NCBI RefSeq assembly: GCF_037975245.1 | Contig: NC_092574.1 | Span: 26,520,713 to 26,584,712 of the forward strand | From: Apostichopus japonicus | Lineage: Eukaryota; Echinodermata; Holothuroidea; Aspidochirotida; Stichopodidae | Direction of reading: 5' to 3' | Length of the DNA stretch: 64,000 nt | Shown: positions 12,605 to 26,119 of the stretch, piece after piece | Layout: each line of letters opens with the position of its first letter | Numbering within the stretch: position 1 is the first letter of the stretch | Notes under the pieces: generated by a model | The model's database searches: none | Told to the model about the DNA's origin: nothing | What the model saw: only the letters and a program-made list of their open reading frames with translations | Position numbers and translations under genes: made by a program

Positions 12605-14414
12605 ATTTCTTTTTTTTCTCTTACATTTTAAGCTCTCATATTCCTGTTTCTCATAGCTCTGCAACAACCATGTTGTCCTCTTGGAGACTAACCTTCACTG
12701 CAGTTTATTACTTCATCAATGGCCCACATTACTTTGGTTTATATGCTCTACCCCAATTAGCTCTAAATCAACATCTGTTCAAAATTCAAAATACAAAAAG
12801 GGTTGTACATAAAGATCAAAGGGTAAGAACTTTGAAATATATCGTTCAAACACATCTCAAAACTTCTTTCTTTTTTAATAAACCCTACTTGCAGTAAAGG
12901 AAATGTCACCGAATCATTCAGAGAAAATGAAACTGGGAAACTAGAGAATGGATGCCTTGAAGCATCGACCCGTTACAAAGTTGTAAATAAACGGGGGACG
13001 GGCTACATACTTGACAGATTTGAATGCATGTCAGCAGTCACTTTGGAAAATGAAAGAAGTGTGTTACCCCATTTAAGCCCACGCAATAAATTAAAGACTA
13101 TGGTACTATCCACCACTTTGATTCATTGGTTTATATATATACATACCACCCACACAGTCAGGCTTAGGAATGAGACAGTGAGAGAGAGAGAATGAGAGAG
13201 AGAAAGGCAGAGAAGTTATTTGGGCAAGCTGCAAATTTATCCCCCCCAACCTCCCCCCCCAGAAAAAAAAGGGTGGAAGGGAATGATTCTTGCAGAGTGG
13301 TATTAATTCAACAGTACTGTATGTTTAAACATAAATTACAAGCACCTTAAAATAGATATCAGCTGTACTGCCAAGCAAGCATTCAGTATGCATTTCAGGC
13401 TTCTTATTTTCTAGCCAAAAATAAATCTGGTCCGTAAAGTAAAGAGGAAATTAAAGGTCTAGAAAGCCATCATTGGATTCAAGTTTGGAAACTTTTCTTT
13501 TACCAACATTTGTTATTGAAAGCAGATAGTTGCTTTTGAGTTTGTACAGTAACTCTGCTCACCGTCTAACATGGCTTGACCATGCAGTAATTGCAGTTTG
13601 TTTGAATACGTTCATATTTCACATACTTCAGAAATGTTGATGTAACTTTTAAAAATTATTGATGACTTTGCCTTGACTTTCTTGGAAAAAGCGATAACTT
13701 CATAGAGTTTGTATATGAGCATAGCACTAAGATCATCAGTGAATATCTGTTCATGGGCAGTAGAAAATGGCAACCTGCTACTTAAATCGTTAAAGACTAT
13801 AGTGTTACACACATATCAAGAGCACTATAATAATAGTGCTGCGTGGAGATTTCACAAAAGTGCCTCCTTCCTATTCTTATTCCTTCCTCCCATTGTAGCG
13901 ATAACCTGTCACATTCGGGATATTAATTCATGCCAAGAACAAACCCCGCAATGATACATTACTAGGTAGAAAGGAGTACTTAGAAAACCTGTACCGGTAA
14001 GAAAAGGTGAATGTTAACATCTCCATCCATAACAGAGCTACCATGTAAAACTTGAAGTAGGCGATTACCTGCCATACTGTATAGTCACGTTTACACACTG
14101 TGTTGCCTGTCATGCAGAAAACTCCCTAGACATATGCTCATCTCACTCAACATTTCCAGTCGCAAGTTTTCCCCCCACTAAGAGGGTAAGGGGTACAAAA
14201 AAGGAATCTGACTTAATTTTCCCTACGGTTCTTGTAGTACGTTGGGTTGAAATGATCATGTACAGGGAAGGACAACTGAGTAGTATCAGAGGAACTAACA
14301 GTGAATCAAAAAAAGGCTCAGATGAGAATTTCAATCAATTCATTTTTATCAATATGTACACATTACTTTCAAACTCAACACATCTCATTCTCTAGGGCAA
14401 AATTCCTTTCACCA

Positions 14415-14531
14415 CATCCCCCTGCCATCCTCCCCCACCTGCACTCCTTTTTCCTTCCTGCAATATCTCCACCTTCGCCTGCCATTCCCACCCACCTGCA
14501 CATCTTCCCACCTGCACCACTCCTCCCTCTA
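14415..14531. repeat. pyrimidine-rich minisatellite with CCCACCTGCA core
   Basis: CCACCTGCA recurs four times between TCC-rich spacers, with related CCTGCCAT blocks. The strand is almost purely pyrimidine. No coding role is evident. Confidence 0.65.
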
Positions 14532-15744
14532 TAAGCTATAACTCTATGTTTTAATTAACATTCCAAATTACATTACCACAAAACTACCACACTAGCTCTT
14601 CTGCTGGTTGAGAAAAAACTATTGCAGGTATTCATCTGCTGAATCTACTGAAGATCTTAGTGTATTGCACAACTACTATTTATAGACTTTCCTATCTCGG
14701 TGGAACATTCTACTTCATCAAACAATTTTCTCTTATCAGTGAACCAGCAAACCAATAAAGTTGACAACTGATTAATCATGGAAACTGAAACAAAGCAACA
14801 CTTGCCAATTTGGTGAGGGGTGGGGGCAGGGGGGGGGTAAGAGGATACCAGAAGAGGAGAATTACATACTGTATGTATGTTCATGCAGTACATAGGTGGT
14901 GAGGAGACAGGTAAGTTTGCAGGGATGTTAACTAACTAAGTAATTCACTCCAAGATGAAATACCTACACGGAGAGAGTGATGTGATGCTTCTGGCTCTGC
15001 TAATTGGAGACATTTCAGTTTTGGTTTGGTCACTATCTTATAAGGAGGTGAAGGAGACTTCTAGTATACAAGAGCAGTGTTAGCAGTCAGACATATGTAG
15101 ACAAACTGACTGGATAGAAAACCAGAGAAGATGAATGTCCAACAGTTGTCATTAAAAGCATTATACAGAACGCTATCCAAATAAACCTATAAACCAAAGT
15201 AAAACAATGTATGTGTGGCCCAACTGAACCGTGAACACACAAAAAGCAAGACAACTCTTCAGAAATGAGCTATATATGAGAAATGGTCACCAAAAATAAC
15301 CAAAGTTGATAAAGCAGCTTGTGACAATTCAATACTGAAAACAAAAATAACATAAAAAAATGCAGTTCATGAGCTTTTCAAGTTGTATATAATCAGGTAT
15401 TCCTAAGGCTAAAATAAAAAAGTATAAATGCCAAGTCAATGGAAAAGGCACAGGAAATCTACCCAGCTGAAATAACCACACCCCCCCCCACCTCATAACA
15501 AAAATAAATGATACTTATCATGGGGCTCTTGAGCCATTCTCTGCTGGATTTCTGACTTCTGAAGCAGCAAAATGTAGAAAGTTGGTTACCGACAGCCAAG
15601 ATAAACTGTAGAAATCTTAAGTTAACTGCTCTATAGACTACACGGCTAGGCAGTTTGGGTGGTAGAATAAGGAGGTATGTTGACCAGGGTCAACAGGGGA
15701 GATTAGTGTCAAAGGTTACCAGGTCATTCTTCACAAGGTATCTA

Positions 15745-15800
15745 AACGAGTGAGCAGTTGTGAGTAGACAGGTAAGTGAGAGGAGTTATATTAAATCAAG
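15745..15800 (+). repeat. dispersed repeat carrying AGACAGGTAAG (copy 1)
   Basis: This stretch contains GTAGACAGGTAAGTGAGAGG and aligns loosely with copies near 20340, 23990, 24345 and 29540. A weaker match with GGAGACAGGTAAG lies near 14903. The core is a textbook CAG|GTAAG 5' splice site on the plus strand. Confidence 0.45.
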
Positions 15801-18319
15801 CATGATCAGCTCGGCTTGAAGCCAGCAATCAATTCAGCCATCCTACTGGAGGATGGCTGGACATTTGGCAAATAATAAAAAAAGACTAAATTATGTAAAA
15901 ACAGAAAATGAATAAATAGGCTGGAGAGAGGAACAAAGTAAATTCAAACAATTGAAGAAATATAATACAAACAAACATGATTAAGTATCCTACATTTTGA
16001 CCAGTATTGGACCTTGGAAACACTCAACAAACTTGAGATCATGTGACTACATAAATGTACTGTATGCTGTATGCATAGCATATTTGATGGACATTCATTT
16101 TAAATGATCTTGGAAGGGGGAAGAGAAATTCCAAGTTTGTGGGTAGCTGCCTATAAACTAATATATACTTATAAATATACTTTTCTACAAACATCTCATA
16201 AAATGAGTAGTTCACAATAGAGAAAATTTATAAAATTTGTAAAAGATACACCAACAATCAGTATAGATGTTAAATAGATGTTAAATATAGATTGCTACAA
16301 ACATATACTGCAAATTCCTCCCTGGAAGAAGGCCAATCTCAGATGATTTTCAACCTCTTAAAATTGCAGGAGCTTGTTACCTCTGATTTGACTGCACCTT
16401 CACTATAGCTGTATTATAGATTTCATTAGTACCAAGTAATAAACATGCAAAGGTGCAACAATACTAATCAATTTTAAAATGAAGAAGAATATATTCCAGG
16501 GGAGCTTTTTCCAGGCATTCTTAAACTTTGCCATTTGTAACTCCTGCCTCATTTGTGTAGAACTTTCAATGAATGTTTTTAATTTCCTGTTTCATTTTTT
16601 TTTAAATGATTAAAAATGCTAGGATGGATTTTCATTTCAATCTATAAATTTATTGTACTAATTAATACTCATGTTTTTCAGCTGTTATTAGTAGTGTTTA
16701 TCACAAAAAAGAAGCCTGAAGCATCCAGCAAAAGGAGAAACTTACACCCACGACAAAAAAAAAAAAAATCCAGCTGCCTCAATTAGAAAGAAAAACAGAA
16801 TGCATGAAACTTCTAATGAAAGCTTGATCTATTCTAGTAATAACTGTCATTTGTATGTGTGTTACAGTAACACTGAGTTTTACGATTCCCTCCCCCCCCC
16901 CCCCTCTTTTTCCTTTTACCTCTGCAGTTTAGTAATAGCTCTCTAGTCACACAAGGCCGCTGGGATTAAAATGTGAGCAAATTCATGAAGGCAGCTCCAT
17001 ATAAACACATCCAATGTATTAGCAATTGACTACCTTTAGAGTGTTAATAATTTAAAGTGTTACACATAATTTCAAATGGATATAAATACTGTAGAACTAA
17101 GTTGTACACGGAATATTAGGTTTATTTGGTGGCTAAAGCAAACCCAACATCTTCAACAGTCATGACCTGTGGCCTGTTTATTGGATTAATGTGCACTGTA
17201 GTCCACAGAGTTATGTGTAGCATGCATCTGGGTACTGTAGAAAGATATATAGTAAATTATTTGTTGCACACATTTGCTCTGTATGCTGACTGGCCCAAAA
17301 TATATGACATCATTCTATTTTCAAGTCTTTTGCCAAGTAAATCATGATTTGGTTTCAGCATTACTGTCACAATGAACAACGTAATTATTATGGCTTTTGT
17401 GCAAGTCAAATCTTACCCAAAGTACACACAATTAAATTTTGCCATTCATATTCAACTATTAATATTCATATTGTTGAACTGTAAGATTTGAAGTACAGTG
17501 TACAAATATTGTTTCATAACCTCACAAAGTGTAATGTCTGACGTTGGTTTGTATCACAGTAGGCTAATCAGGGTGGACACAGAATATATCTATACTGATA
17601 CTAAAGAACACCTGTAATGCTGGTCACTGCTGAGTTTTACCTAGAGAGATGTTAATTGGAAAATTTTGGTTGTGTAAGTTTTGTTACCTGTTGAGTATAA
17701 ATTGCAATTCATTAGATTCAGATAATCTGTAAGCTTCTAGTACTTGTGAATCTGTTTTTTTTTCAGAGGACAATTTACTCTATGCCAATTAGCATATAAT
17801 AGATTTAACTAAAGACTGAAAACGCTCATCTCTAATATCACCTCAAAATTCCCACTGGCCAACAAGGAAGTAACTTATCAGGAATTCAAAAATCTAAGCA
17901 AGAAAAGCTGCAATATTCACAAATATGCAAAGTGTTCTTTTTTCTGACAGCTCCTATTATTTTCATAATTATTATAATTTTACTGTCATCAAGACCTACA
18001 AACATCAACAGTGCTATGCAATATTAAAACAAGATTAAATTATTCCCTATTTAAGCTCTAAGTTGACTGTGAAATTTAACATCGTCTTAAGAACAACAAA
18101 TATGCAATTTCTGTTCGCTGTGTAGGGGGCGGAAAGAAAATTACAAATAATATCATATTTTCTACTTGTTAGTTTAACAAAATTCTGCACTCAGGTGCAC
18201 ATCTTTCTTGGTCTAAATTTAACAAATTATATTTTAAGGTAAACCTGTACGAGCCCCCGAAAATTCCCTGCCAAACTTCAAACAACAAACTCATTACCAC
18301 ACTATATTTGCCAATCACT

Positions 18320-18860
18320 TGCAACATGTCCGCCGCCACCAGCCACCTTCTCAAAATTCCTTAAGCGCGGATTATTGATTCCTCTTAGCCAATTCACGTG
18401 TCATTCTAAAGAGACCGTGAAGCGTTAGGTTTTTGAGGACGGCCATTTTCACTTTACCCAAATCACCGAGAGGAATAAATTGATCCACAAATTAATGTCA
18501 GATTTAGAAGTACCTCAGTCGTGAGGAAGGTCAGATTCAATGTCAAGCCTGCAATCTGACAGAGCAGCCTGTGCATATAATCAAACCGGAGAACGCTGGA
18601 CAGACGAGAGAGTAGCTATGCCTCCGGGGGGGAAATACAGAAAATTAATTCCTTCGCAGACCTGTTGGTAAAGTGTCCACATGGCTTACGTAAGCTGCAC
18701 ACGGATCTCTCCAAACGAAACCTTTCGTGAAAGTTGCGAGAGGCTGGTAGAAGACCAACACAGCCGAATCTATACATATCCTCGGGGGTGTGTTGACGAT
18801 GGAAAGGCGATCTTGGTTACGTCTGGTTCATTCTTTACACTGTGCAAATGAAACCAAAAT
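18320..18860. promoter_or_regulatory. CpG-enriched patch, possible promoter
   Basis: CpG is clearly denser here than in neighbouring DNA (roughly 25-30 CpGs in 540 bp by eye). It includes CCGCCGCC near 18330, CCAATTCACGTG (CCAAT plus E-box) near 18391 and GGACGGCCATTTTC near 18437, a YY1-like site on the minus strand. On the minus strand an ATG at 18327 follows GGCGGCGGAC and opens 52 codons, with a possible CAG|GTTTAC donor near 18240. No protein family was recognised. Promoter status is inferred from composition only. Confidence 0.35.
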
Positions 18861-19639
18861 TGCGCTGGGGGGATGGGGGGGAGGAAATTGACCCCAGTCT
18901 AGACGGGTTCATACTGCATGCCCTCAGTTAACTGGCAAAAATGAGTCCCAATCCATGATACACCACAATTAAAGCCACAAATTTCTACTGTAGCTTCTTC
19001 ATCTTCATTTTCTCAATGGTCTTGAGGAAACCTTTCGACAGAGGAACTAAATTTACTCAATTTGTGGTGTTGGTTTTATTTCATTACTGGTTCCATGATA
19101 CATCCAGAGTACAAAGGCAAGATGAACCCAACTTAGACTGTAAGTACATAGCATACTGGAAGTACTTGTGTTATTCACCACTACCTTGCCAATGGTTGGA
19201 GATGTGACAACAGAAGCAACAACCATGTAAGGAAAATACCAAAGACAGGACAACTAAACAGGGCTCATCACTGACTTCATAATGACGTTATAAAACCATG
19301 TCAGAGTCAAAGAAATAAATCTCTAGGAAGCTTTCTAAAAATCAAACATACAGAATTTACTGGATTGGTGAGACATGGTCTAGTCATCAATTTCCTTAGT
19401 ACGTTTTCGTTTTACTATGATCAGCTCGATACATTCGAAGTGATGTTTCTTCAACTTCTGGAACGCATTGTGTGGACAGCTGGGAGCTGTCATGGGTGAC
19501 AGCTGCCTAATGGAGATCTATGGATGCATGTAAGTACCATATTACAGGAAAGAGCTTGACAATTTACAGAAAGAATAGTCACGGCAATGAGTACCTGCCA
19601 ACAAAAGTGACCAGAGGAATGTTGCTGGAATATATTAAA

Positions 19640-20070
19640 CTTATTCTTACAAACATCACCAAGGGAGATCTACTGTATATACCCATTCTTGAGATACTAG
19701 TGTTACAAGGTTTTCACAATTTGACCTCTGGTGACCTCAAATGACCATTGAACTCCACCTTTTCCATTAGGTGCTTGTACTCACTAGGGAGATCCACATA
19801 CTGTATGTATCTGACCTTCAAGGTTAGGCTTCTGGAGATAAAGTGTTTACAAGGTTTACAGTTTGGCATCTGGTGATCTCAAATAACTTTTGACCCCCAT
19901 AAAATAAAAAAGGGACCATATACTCACCAAGGGCAATCTACAGTACATAGCAAGTTTGACGTTCATCCAAATTGCACTTTTAGAGTTATAACATTTACAA
20001 GCGGATGTCACATGTACACAGTGTCACAGACATACACACATGACATCACCATTGCATACATTCCTTCAGC
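19640..20070. repeat. degenerate tandem repeat, about three copies
   Basis: Three diverged blocks of roughly 110-150 bp share the order AGGGAGATCTAC, then GTGTTACAAGG or GTGTTTACAAGG, then ACCTCTGGTGACCTCAAATGACC (or the related GCATCTGGTGATCTCAAATA). The last block ends in CACATGTACACAGTGTCACAGAC. It is a dispersed family type and no gene is seen. Confidence 0.55.
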
Positions 20071-20339
20071 ATTTGGCAAGAAATCCCCCAACATGCAATC
20101 AGAAATTGTACATAATTAAAAGGATACTTATGAGTGCTTCTTGGTACAGCGACGAAGGAAGGTCTCAGTAGTCGAATTATCCAAAGATGAATTCCAAAAA
20201 CGCAAAAATAGTTGTATAATCACAAGCAAAATTTTTGTGGAAAAACACGTCTAGTAACTTCCGGGTGGTAGATACGGAAGGAGGAATTAGTGTACCTGGC
20301 CCAGGGAGCGAGGGCGCAGTGCTAAAACGTTCCCAAATA

Positions 20340-20412
20340 TGAAGTTAGGTTGATAGGAAAGTGCAATTGTGGAGTGGGAGACAGGTAAGAGAGGAGCGAA
20401 ATAAATCAATCA
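20340..20412 (+). repeat. dispersed repeat carrying GGGAGACAGGTAAG (copy 2)
   Basis: The segment GTGGGAGACAGGTAAGAGAG, followed by GAGCGAAATAAAT, matches the copies at 24345 and 29540 closely. Homology probably extends some way upstream but is weak there. Confidence 0.55.
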
Positions 20413-20749
20413 AACCAGACAACGTTTGACCATACCTGACCAATATGAGTCTTACCAGTATATTTGGAAGCGATACAGGTCACCTTAAGGTCAAATATGA
20501 TTGACATTCATCAGTCCTGTTTTGATGATCCATATAAACATCAAACCTGAATATATTAAATGTCATTGAAGTGAGTTAAAAACGTTACTGTACAACATAA
20601 ACGATAAGAGGGAAAACACAATTACTTAACAACCTCCTGACATGCATACACTTGAGTACAAGATACAAAACTGTAAGTTTGTTTACTTTAATGCCACAAA
20701 AGTTCATACATCTTAAAGGAAAGCGTCATACTTTTCAAAACCAGCCCCG

Positions 20750-20835
20750 ATAGCTGTACTGTAAACTATCGCTGTAGCACAGTACTGTAGTACACTATGC
20801 AGTAGTACAGTAGTTGTACATGTACTCTTATTACA
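20750..20835. repeat. cluster of GTACTGTA/TACAGTAC palindromic words
   Basis: TACTGTA, TACAGTA and AGTACAGTAG recur about every 10-20 bp here. The same words are scattered through roughly 10-34 kb. No function is apparent. Confidence 0.5.
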
Positions 20836-21778
20836 GCCAGAAGGGAATCTGAACTCAAAATCATTGATTTGTGCTCAAACTCAAACTTGAAGAAGTTTGA
20901 AAATCCAGTTAGACATCTAGATGTATTAAAGTAAGATTAGGTCCCTGTACTCCCACATAAAGCTTTGCACAGTTTGTGGTCCTGACAGACTGACAGTAAC
21001 AAGGGGAATTTTACTTGTACTTAAGTCCTCATGATAATGTACCTTCACAACAAATTTGTGATACAGTGTCAAGGCAAATTAGCCATCAAACTGTATCTAA
21101 GTTACAGTATCTGTGAAAGAAGCTGAATGCTTCAGTAGTACTGAACACTGCATATTCTACATACCTACTACAGTTTAACTATATTAATTAGTAAAATCGC
21201 AGAAAGTCTGTGCAAGAAAAACTTACTATTTAAGCAACATGTTACTGTGAATTGTTATTAATTTGACAACTTTGAGGTTGCTGGTAGAGCACAGTAGTTG
21301 GTTTAAAGTGCCATTCCTCAACTACATGTACAGTTAAGGGAGCTAGATCTATCTCTCGGCTTCCAATGTGTGTCATAAGTAAGAAAAGGTTTGATGGGTA
21401 AAAAAAAAAATAGTGCAAGAAAAGATATAATGTACATCTTCTGAAGATAGGTAGTTTGTCTATTAAGTCCTTAATTAAAAATGTTGCTCCCTAATTTCAT
21501 GGAGAACAATGTTCTCACACAACAATAAATGTTTCCACAAATAACTGGAGCCCTTGTAAAGTTATCTATGAATGGAGTAATTGACTTCTGATGAATCACG
21601 GTGGTATCCACTAATGAACTGAAATCAGTAATCTTAGAAGCTAATGAGTGCTGATGACAAATGAAAAGACAATCAAGAGAACAGTTCAAAACAGAGAAAT
21701 ATGGCAAAAAAGAAGCACATGCAGGACTACACAAAATTCAAAATAAGTTTAAAATTAAAAATTAAAATTCATATTTAC

Positions 21779-23276
21779 CAAGCAGGAGGGGTCTTTTTTC
21801 AGCTGGGCTCTCCTCCAGCAGAAACTGGTCTCCCAGGAACTTTGCAGTCTCAGCAGATACGTGGACCTTTCCCGGTTCACCAGAAGCCTCCATCTTGTTT
21901 GCGATAGTGACATCATTTGACCAGACATCAAACTTGAAACGCCTGTTACCGATGATACCACAGAGGACGGTCCCTGTATGCACGCCTACTCTCATATTCA
22001 CCTTTTCTCCTTTGGCTTTGCAGAAATCTTTGATCGCATCAATCATTGTCAGACCCATCTTCACGCAGCATACCGCATGGTCCGTCCTGGACAATGGGCA
22101 TCCCGAAACGCAGTAGTAGCAGTCACCTAAGGTGCAAATCTTCTCGCACTTGTTCTTGACGCAGAGAATGTCAAATCGGCCAAAGAGGTCGTTCAATAAA
22201 CCCACCAGAGTCTCGGCACTTTTGTTGGCGCTCATCTGCGTGAAGCCGGCGATATCGGCGAACAGGATGCTGACATCCTCCATACGGTTCATGTAAAATG
22301 GCCGAAAGATAGTCTGCTTCCTTCCCCCTTCAGTCTCTGACCGGCTGAGCAATTCTTTTGCGATGGTGGTGGGCATAAGCGCATGAATGGTCAACTCCTT
22401 GACCTGCTTTTCTTTCTTATGTTGACGTCTCGCCACGATGGCCTCGCCTATCTTCATGAAAGTACTCCTCGTGCGTACTTGCGACATGAAGAATATATGG
22501 GTGCCCATGACGTGCACGCAGATGTGTAGTAACAGCTTGGTGATGATCTTCCCTGCCAGCATGTCTGTGTATTCCCTGACAGAGTAAAAGTACAAGACCT
22601 CGTAGACTACCGAGAAGACGATCATAAACAGAGCGGTCAACAAGAATGATATCGGCATGACTGTGTAGGTCATGAGAATCGTCTCCACGGCTAGCGCAAA
22701 CGTGGCGATGTTGCTCATGACTTGTCCATTGCATTGAGCACCTTTCGGATCATTCATGCTGAACACGGTAAACATCACTAACAGGCTGCATAGAATAAAC
22801 GCCAGGACAAAGGACAGGAATATAACACATTTCTCATAGTACTTAGTTGCTGTAAGCGCTAGTAATAACACACAGAAAGCTAACAAGCATCCCAGCGCGA
22901 TCTCGTAGTGAATCCAACGGCATTCTTTTAATGCCGGATCAAAGATCGGGTGCAAGGGTATGTATATAATCCAGAGAACGGTCACAAGTATAAAGTAAAC
23001 AAGCGAAGTTTGAAACCGCCTTCGAACCTGTGAAAAGCAGTTCTTCAGAAATTGTTGTTCTATGATCGGGGAATTAAACTTGGGATTCCACCAGGATCCC
23101 GAAGCTCTCTCAAATAACTTTGGACAGCATCCTGTCTTTCTATTTTTGCTCGCCTCTGAACTCCGTCTTCTTTGGCTCCTTGAAGACTCGGTTCTGTTTA
23201 GTCGCAGTGTGACGGCATCGTCAGCCGGCTTTTTGGACGGGTCAAAATGAACCTCTGTATCTGTTGCAGAATCCAT
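21779..23276 (-). CDS. ADCY9: ADCY9-type adenylyl cyclase, large N-terminal coding exon
   Basis: The product makes cAMP from ATP at the plasma membrane. Translating from the ATG at 23276 gives 499 codons plus one base. Residues 1-50 are a basic Ser/Arg-rich tail. PKLFERASGSWWNPKF (52-67) is characteristic of type 9 cyclases. Six hydrophobic segments lie within about 90-265. The C1a catalytic domain follows from about 330, with the metal-binding aspartates Asp341 (FADIAGFT) and Asp385 (LGDCYYC) and the conserved FKFDVWSNDV at 447-456. The exon ends with CTGCTTG|GTAAAT; reading past this donor gives only a few residues and a stop. A start further upstream was rejected because it would cross the splice acceptor at 23318-23319. 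C1b, the second membrane bundle and C2 were not found and probably lie beyond the left edge. The type 9 assignment is by remembered family sequence; cyclase identity is certain. Confidence 0.93.
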
Positions 23277-23319
23277 GATGCTGAATAAGCGGTATGGGTC
23301 AAATATCCTCGACAATTCT
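23277..23319 (-). other. ADCY9: 5' UTR segment and splice acceptor of the cyclase exon
   Basis: On the minus strand a pyrimidine tract ending TCTCTTTTGCAG (AG at 23319-23318) precedes 41 bp of untranslated sequence and then the ATG. So the large exon is internal and at least one upstream non-coding exon exists. Confidence 0.75.
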
Positions 23320-23984
23320 GCAAAAGAGACAAAAACCAAAACTGAAAAGGTTATTCTACATTCAAATAAAAAAGTTTATAAAGTTTATTTGATAAATTGT
23401 TTAAACGTACCCAAAGAATATATGTGGTGTGCAACAGTTGATGAGAATTCATCACATACAATAACTACAAACTGTGTGGTAATGTAAATTTAAGAACAAA
23501 AAAAAAAGCGACATAAATAATTAATAACACTTGATTGCCGATCTCATTGTTCACATGACCTTCCAGCTTTCTGTCTGAGTAAATTCATATAAATTAGCAA
23601 GTGATGGGTTAATTTGATTGGCTCCTTCGTGACACATGTACATCATCAAAGGGCAAGTTTTTCACATCAGGTTTACTCACATACAGTACAAACAGAAACT
23701 TGAAAAAAAATGAAACGTTTTAAATTTTCCTAATTAATTGCAGAGAAACTTGACCACTCACGCAATAAATTTGTATTATTGCTCAGCACCTTGGAGTTTA
23801 CTTTACTCGATGCAAAAATCCACTAACAATGCAATACAAAGCACAGTTCGAACTGATGGGAATTTTTTTCTAAATTCACGGCTGTCTGGCTTCTGAATTG
23901 TACCGTAGGTTCGCATGGAAGAGTGCCGGTGGGACCTTAGAGAGGGTCAACTGGGGTGCAATGCAAGAATATGGCCAGTTCCTA

Positions 23985-24055
23985 GGGAAGGGTAACTCGG
24001 AGTGCATAGGCATAGGAAACAGGTAAGGGAGGAATGAAGTAAACAGGTAGGCTTA
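23985..24055 (+). repeat. dispersed repeat carrying AACAGGTAAG (copy 3)
   Basis: The segment ATAGGAAACAGGTAAGGGAG, followed by GAATGAAGTAAACAGG, resembles the other copies. The CAG|GTAAG core is retained. Confidence 0.5.
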
Positions 24056-24344
24056 GAAAACTCATTATGACAATTGAATGCTGACAATTATGTCTTCTCA
24101 ATTGCACTCCAACTTCTATGCAAGAAACAGGTAAAACTACCATCTTGTACTTAGAATATAACAGATGAAGACTGGCTAGGCTGATCTGGTAGTAAGTACT
24201 GCCAAATATTGAAGCAAGATGCAGCATTCTATATTTTACTGCTCAGTGCAACAAGTGGTTTTCAAGCATTGCTGAGGGAACTGATATCCAATCCAGGTAC
24301 AAATTCCAACCTCACTGGTTTGGATATTTACGAGTGACAAGCTA

Positions 24345-24412
24345 ACCCCACAATGAGAGTGATACGGTTGTGGGGAGACAGGTAAGCGAGGAGTGAAGTA
24401 AATACAATTAGT
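24345..24412 (+). repeat. dispersed repeat carrying GGGAGACAGGTAAG (copy 4)
   Basis: GTTGTGGGGAGACAGGTAAG, followed by CGAGGAG, is identical to the copy at 29540-29605. AATGAG upstream and AAGTAAAT downstream also match. Confidence 0.65.
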
Positions 24413-26119
24413 ACGGTAGTACAGTCAACCTTTACTGACCAGACTTAGCTACAGTATGATAGTGTAATGATCTCTTTCTAATATCTAGAAGATATAGTCA
24501 TGTAGAAATAACAATTAGAAAAATACCCAATAAATTCCAACTACTTTAAGCAGTTCCAAAGGTCAAATTTGCATCATTCATCTTGAATCATAACAGTGTC
24601 ACTATGTTTTGATATATTTGTTGTATATGGTACAAGTGTATGTTGTCAGTACTTAAGTTTGCATGTAGGTCTACACTATACTGTCGCATAGATATTGATT
24701 GTACAGGTTGTATAATACTTTTAATTTTATAGAGCTATATATAGCACTGTACATATATGGTATATATAGATATCACTACATTCCTTTGTTGCTGGTACTT
24801 GGTATGCACACACACAGATTTATGAATTTTCTGCCTTATGAATGTTGTAAAATTAATACACTTAGATATATTCACATACATGTACACATCTGTGCATTTT
24901 CAAATCATAACAGTATATTACGTAAAATGAAGCACTCCTTTGCTACTTCATAATGAACTATTCCCTCATCAAGTTCAAAGAAGTTTAATGTACATTTTCT
25001 TTACTGGGTTTCACTATTCTGCAAAATCACAGGGCACGATGGATGGGTGTTCGGCAAACTATTTAAAAAACAAATCATTGCTGGATCCAAGGCAGGATAT
25101 GTTTGCTAGTACTGAGTTAGTAAATTAATTTCAGCACTCATCAACGTTGTAACATACTATAACATGTATTTATCCATGTACTGCAATTAGTACTCATTCA
25201 TTAAGACAGCTTCAGTATTATTAAATCATATTGTTAAATATTTAAGCAACTTCAAGCTAGGGTCTGGTCATTAGTATTAGCATTACAAGAGTGAGACTGC
25301 AATTGAGCACACTTTTAAGAAGACCATTCTAGATTTCTTTTTCACCAAATGAGAGTTAATTTCTAAGTAATTACTGAATTTGGTTCTATCCTCCGCAATC
25401 CATGATCTGGACACTGTTGTACAGGAAAGATGGTATAGTAGGCATCTCATATTTTATGAATAAAAAATAAAAAACTGTTCAGCATTTGAAGAAAAATACT
25501 TTATTTACTTACAATAAGAAATTGTAGAGAGAAAATACCGACACTCTATGCTCAAAGGAAGTTTTGTCAGAAGACAGCTGACAGTTACAAAGCAGTTAAA
25601 ATGCAAAACCCAGTAACTGTAGAAGAAACCATGAATGTTATTGTATTTGTATGTTTGATTGCTTTTGGCCAATACTGGATGCTATATATATATTCACAGC
25701 AATTCCAAATGTCTGGGGAATCTAGGCACCGGCACTAGAATGCCTTGCAACTCTTCCTGTTGTGCTGTCATGCACATACAACACCATTAACATTCCCCTT
25801 CTGGCCATTACTCTGTATCGTACAAGACATGTAGTACAGTAAAAGTATTTATGTATGCACACTAGCTCAAGCTATAAATTAAATCGGGAAGATGTTGTAA
25901 AACAAACGATGAAACTCTAGTAGATGCGGTATAACTTTCTTTCCTTTTCCGTTTTAGTCTAAACTCTACAACTAGTATATACTGATTTATAATTTGCTTA
26001 AGTTTCAAACTGATATCATACCAGCCATATGTAACATAATCTAACAAAGTATATAGACATTTCAAAGGAGTTTGCTAAAAACATTTTCCAAGTTACCTAG
26101 GTAATGTACAGTAGTGATT

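Larger units (their letters stand above)
11277..18319. other. long non-genic stretch
   Basis: No exon was recognised on either strand. It includes a GA-rich run (about 13177-13210), several C- or G-runs (13240-13260, 14828-14838, 15480-15490, 16891-16904) and an isolated hairpin (15835-15859; arms CAGCCATCC and GGATGGCTG). Copies of dispersed repeats are listed separately. It may be intron of the adenylyl cyclase gene, whose 3' half was not found. Confidence 0.5.

Noticed and set aside
12523-12897. 124-codon open frame
   Set aside because: It starts inside a dispersed repeat, is rich in Phe/Leu from T-rich DNA and has no conserved motif.
23277-23339. Upstream extension of the cyclase reading frame by 21 residues
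   Set aside because: It begins at a TTG codon and runs through a pyrimidine tract and CAG acceptor, so it is intron plus 5' UTR.
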